A stretch of 25,564 nt of DNA from Acidobacteriota bacterium (GTDB lineage Bacteria > Acidobacteriota > Terriglobia > Bryobacterales > Bryobacteraceae). The stretch spans positions 29,113-54,676 of the forward strand of contig QHXU01000134.1 in NCBI GenBank assembly GCA_003223065.1, written 5' to 3'. Positions 24,015 through 25,564 of this stretch are shown here, piece after piece (the first letter of the stretch is position 1; every line of letters begins with the position of its first letter). A program made the position numbers and the translations under genes. The notes under the pieces are model-generated. The model saw nothing but the letters and a program-made list of their open reading frames with translations. It was not told the DNA's origin and made no database searches.

Positions 24015-24084
24015 GGGGCTTCTAATGCCCAGTATCGCACGCTGACCAAGCTGTTGGAAAGAGAATCAGCCCCGGCTTTTTAGG

Positions 24085-24116
24085 TTAATATTATGATATT
24101 AAAAGACTTATGTAGA
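24085..24116 (-). promoter_or_regulatory. Promoter with overlapping AT-only palindrome upstream of the ATP-grasp-like gene
   Basis: On the minus strand TCTACA (24116-24111), a 17-bp spacer and TAATAT (24093-24088) form a plausible sigma-70 promoter, giving a leader of about 65 nt. The inverted repeat at 24085-24102 (7-bp arms TTAATAT/ATATTAA, 4-bp centre) covers the -10 box, as a repressor operator would. The stretch is strikingly AT-rich for this genome. Confidence 0.45.
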
Positions 24117-24137
24117 TTTGGAACAAGAAAGCGTTCA

Positions 24138-25564
24138 TTACCTTTGATTTGCCTTCAGGACCTTCTTCCGCAATCGAATGGACTTCGGAGTTACCTCCAC
24201 GAGTTCGTCTTCTCGAATAAACTCGATGGCCTGCTCCAGGTTCAATAACCTCGGCGGTACCAGCCGGATGGCGTCATCCGCGGTCGAAGCCCGCATGTTC
24301 GTGAGCTTTTTCTCTTTTACGATGTTCACGTTAAGGTCTGCGTCGCGGGCATTCTCGCCGACGATCATGCCTTCATAGACCTCGGTACCCGGCGACACGA
24401 ACATTTCGCCGCGCTCCTGTAAGTTGAAGATGGCGTGGCCGGTGGTCTTGCCGGGGCGATCGGCGACCAGCGTACCCGTGGGCCGGCTGGGAATATCGCC
24501 CTGCCACTCGATGTAACCGTGAAACAGAGAATTCATGATAGCCGTACCCTTGGTATCCGTGAGCATTTCGCTGCGCAGGCCGATCAACCCGCGCGAAGGG
24601 ACGTGGAACTCCAGCCGGACGCGTCCAGAGCCGTGGTTGATCATCTTCAGCATCTTTCCTTTGCGGCCGCCGATTTTTTCGATCACCACTCCGATGTACA
24701 GCTCCGGGCAATCGACCACCAGTAGCTCCAGTGGCTCGCTCAGCCTGCCATTGCTATTCTTGGTCAGGATTTCCGGCTTGCCGACAGCCAGCTCATAGCC
24801 TTCGCGCCGCATCATCTCGACCAGAATGGCGAGTTGCAGCTCGCCGCGGCCCATCACCTTGAACGCGTCCGGCCCGCCTGCCTCCTCAACGCGAATCGAG
24901 ACGTTGGTCAATAGTTCCTTATCCAGGCGGTCGCGCAGGTTGCGCGACGTGACGTAGGTTCCTTCCCGGCCGGAAAATGGCGAGGTGTTGATGGTGAAGG
25001 TCATCGCGATGGTGGGTTCATCGATCTGGATCTTCTTGAGCGGCTGGGGCGACTCCGCGCTGGTCACAGTTTCACCAATCGTAATGCCTTCGACCCCGGC
25101 GATGGCCAGGATGTCGCCTGGCTGCCCCACGGTTTCGTCCACTCGCCTCAGTCCTTCGAACGAGTAAAGCTTGGTGATTTTGGTCCGTTGGAACGTGCCG
25201 TCCAGCTTGGCGATGGCCACCTCGTCACCAAGCCGGAGCGTGCCGTTGAAGACGCGGCCGATGGCTAGGCGGCCAAGATAATCGCTGTAATCGAGGTTCG
25301 CCACCAACAGTTGCAGCAGGCCTTCAGGATCGCCGGCCGGCGCCGGGATATGTTCGACGATCGCTTCGAACAGGGGCCGCAGATCGGAACCGCCGGCGCC
25401 GGGTTCCATTCTCGCGATACCGGCCTTGGCATTGGTATAGATCACCGGAAATCCAAGCTGATCCTCAGTCGCGTCGAGGTCGATGAACAAGTCGTAGATT
25501 TCGTTCAGGACCTCCTGAATGCGGGCATCGGGCCGATCGATCTTATTGATCACGACGATCGGAG
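24138..25564 (-). CDS. typA: Translational GTPase TypA/BipA, N-terminal part outside window
   Basis: TypA (BipA) is an EF-G-like GTPase that binds the ribosome and aids growth under stress and at low temperature. The window holds about 475 residues of the C-terminal side; the G1-G3 motifs lie beyond position 25564. The first visible codons read PIVVINKIDRP, the G4 motif NKID. The G5 loop reads TNAKAG. EF-Tu-like domain 2 (LLQLLVANLDYSDYLGRLAIGRVFNG) comes next, then the EF-G-like domain III/V blocks (FKVMGRGELQLAIL, PSRGLIGLRSEMLT). The TypA-specific C-terminal domain follows, with GHAIFNLQERGEMFVSPGTEVYEGMIVGENAR, and the protein ends KVLKANQR. All blocks are well conserved, so the gene is surely functional. 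Confidence 0.97.
   Translation of the reverse strand, partial: PIVVINKIDRPDARIQEVLNEIYDLFIDLDATEDQLGFPVIYTNAKAGIARMEPGAGGSDLRPLFEAIVEHIPAPAGDPEGLLQLLVANLDYSDYLGRLAIGRVFNGTLRLGDEVAIAKLDGTFQRTKITKLYSFEGLRRVDETVGQPGDILAIAGVEGITIGETVTSAESPQPLKKIQIDEPTIAMTFTINTSPFSGREGTYVTSRNLRDRLDKELLTNVSIRVEEAGGPDAFKVMGRGELQLAILVEMMRREGYELAVGKPEILTKNSNGRLSEPLELLVVDCPELYIGVVIEKIGGRKGKMLKMINHGSGRVRLEFHVPSRGLIGLRSEMLTDTKGTAIMNSLFHGYIEWQGDIPSRPTGTLVADRPGKTTGHAIFNLQERGEMFVSPGTEVYEGMIVGENARDADLNVNIVKEKKLTNMRASTADDAIRLVPPRLLNLEQAIEFIREDELVEVTPKSIRLRKKVLKANQR

Noticed and set aside
24070..24083. AGCC-CC-GGCT followed by T residues as a plus-strand terminator
   Set aside because: The stem is 4 bp with a 2-nt loop, and no plus-strand gene ends there.

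Overview
The window is about 25.6 kb of a GC-rich, Gram-negative bacterial chromosome. It is densely coded: no gene-free stretch exceeds about 135 bp. Secreted S9, DUF885, M1-like and serine-hydrolase proteins sit beside lpxB, feoAB, trxB, cca and typA. That mix suggests an Acidobacteriota genome of the Solibacter/Bryobacter kind. This is inference from gene content; no rRNA is present to test it. I see no tRNA, rRNA, CRISPR array, transposase or phage gene. It looks like ordinary chromosome with several unusual genes rather than a mobile island.

Layout. (1) 1-1697, plus: the 3' part of a DUF885 metallopeptidase-like gene, then a PaaI-type thioesterase. (2) 1692-5255, minus: a probable operon of a secreted serine hydrolase, an SDR and a zinc alcohol dehydrogenase. 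(3) 5316-10596, plus: S9 peptidase 1, lpxB, and a secreted M1-like protein with lost catalytic residues and C-terminal TPRs. (4) 10615-13810, minus: trxB, feoB, feoA; a palindromic operator candidate lies upstream of feoA. (5) 14000-17441, plus: S9 peptidase 2 and a CCA/poly(A) nucleotidyltransferase. (6) 17477-18274, minus: an isocitrate lyase/PEP mutase family protein. (7) 18311-22651, plus: S9 peptidase 3, a beta-helix lipoprotein, and a Wzt-like protein whose ABC ATPase domain is broken. (8) 22662-25564, minus: an uncharacterised ATP-grasp-like protein and the 3' part of typA.

Three results stand out. First, most genes that begin a transcription unit have a TANNNT-like -10 box 5-8 nt before the start codon and no Shine-Dalgarno sequence, so the mRNAs are probably leaderless. 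Genes inside operons instead use stop/start overlaps or Shine-Dalgarno sites. The pattern also resets several start codons. Second, two proteins look like pseudoenzymes: the M1-like protein (NQVAR in place of HExxH) and the Wzt-like protein (Walker A lysine changed to Ile, catalytic Glu to Gln, Q-loop-to-signature segment missing). Both sit next to cell-envelope genes. Third, several promoters are back to back within 36-60 bp, so paired genes may compete for RNA polymerase.

How the genes may work together (inference): three S9 peptidases, the DUF885 protein and the serine hydrolase form a periplasmic or extracytoplasmic set for peptide and ester breakdown. LpxB, the beta-helix lipoprotein and the Wzt-like protein point to outer-membrane and polysaccharide work. 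FeoAB imports ferrous iron. TrxB, Cca and TypA are housekeeping.
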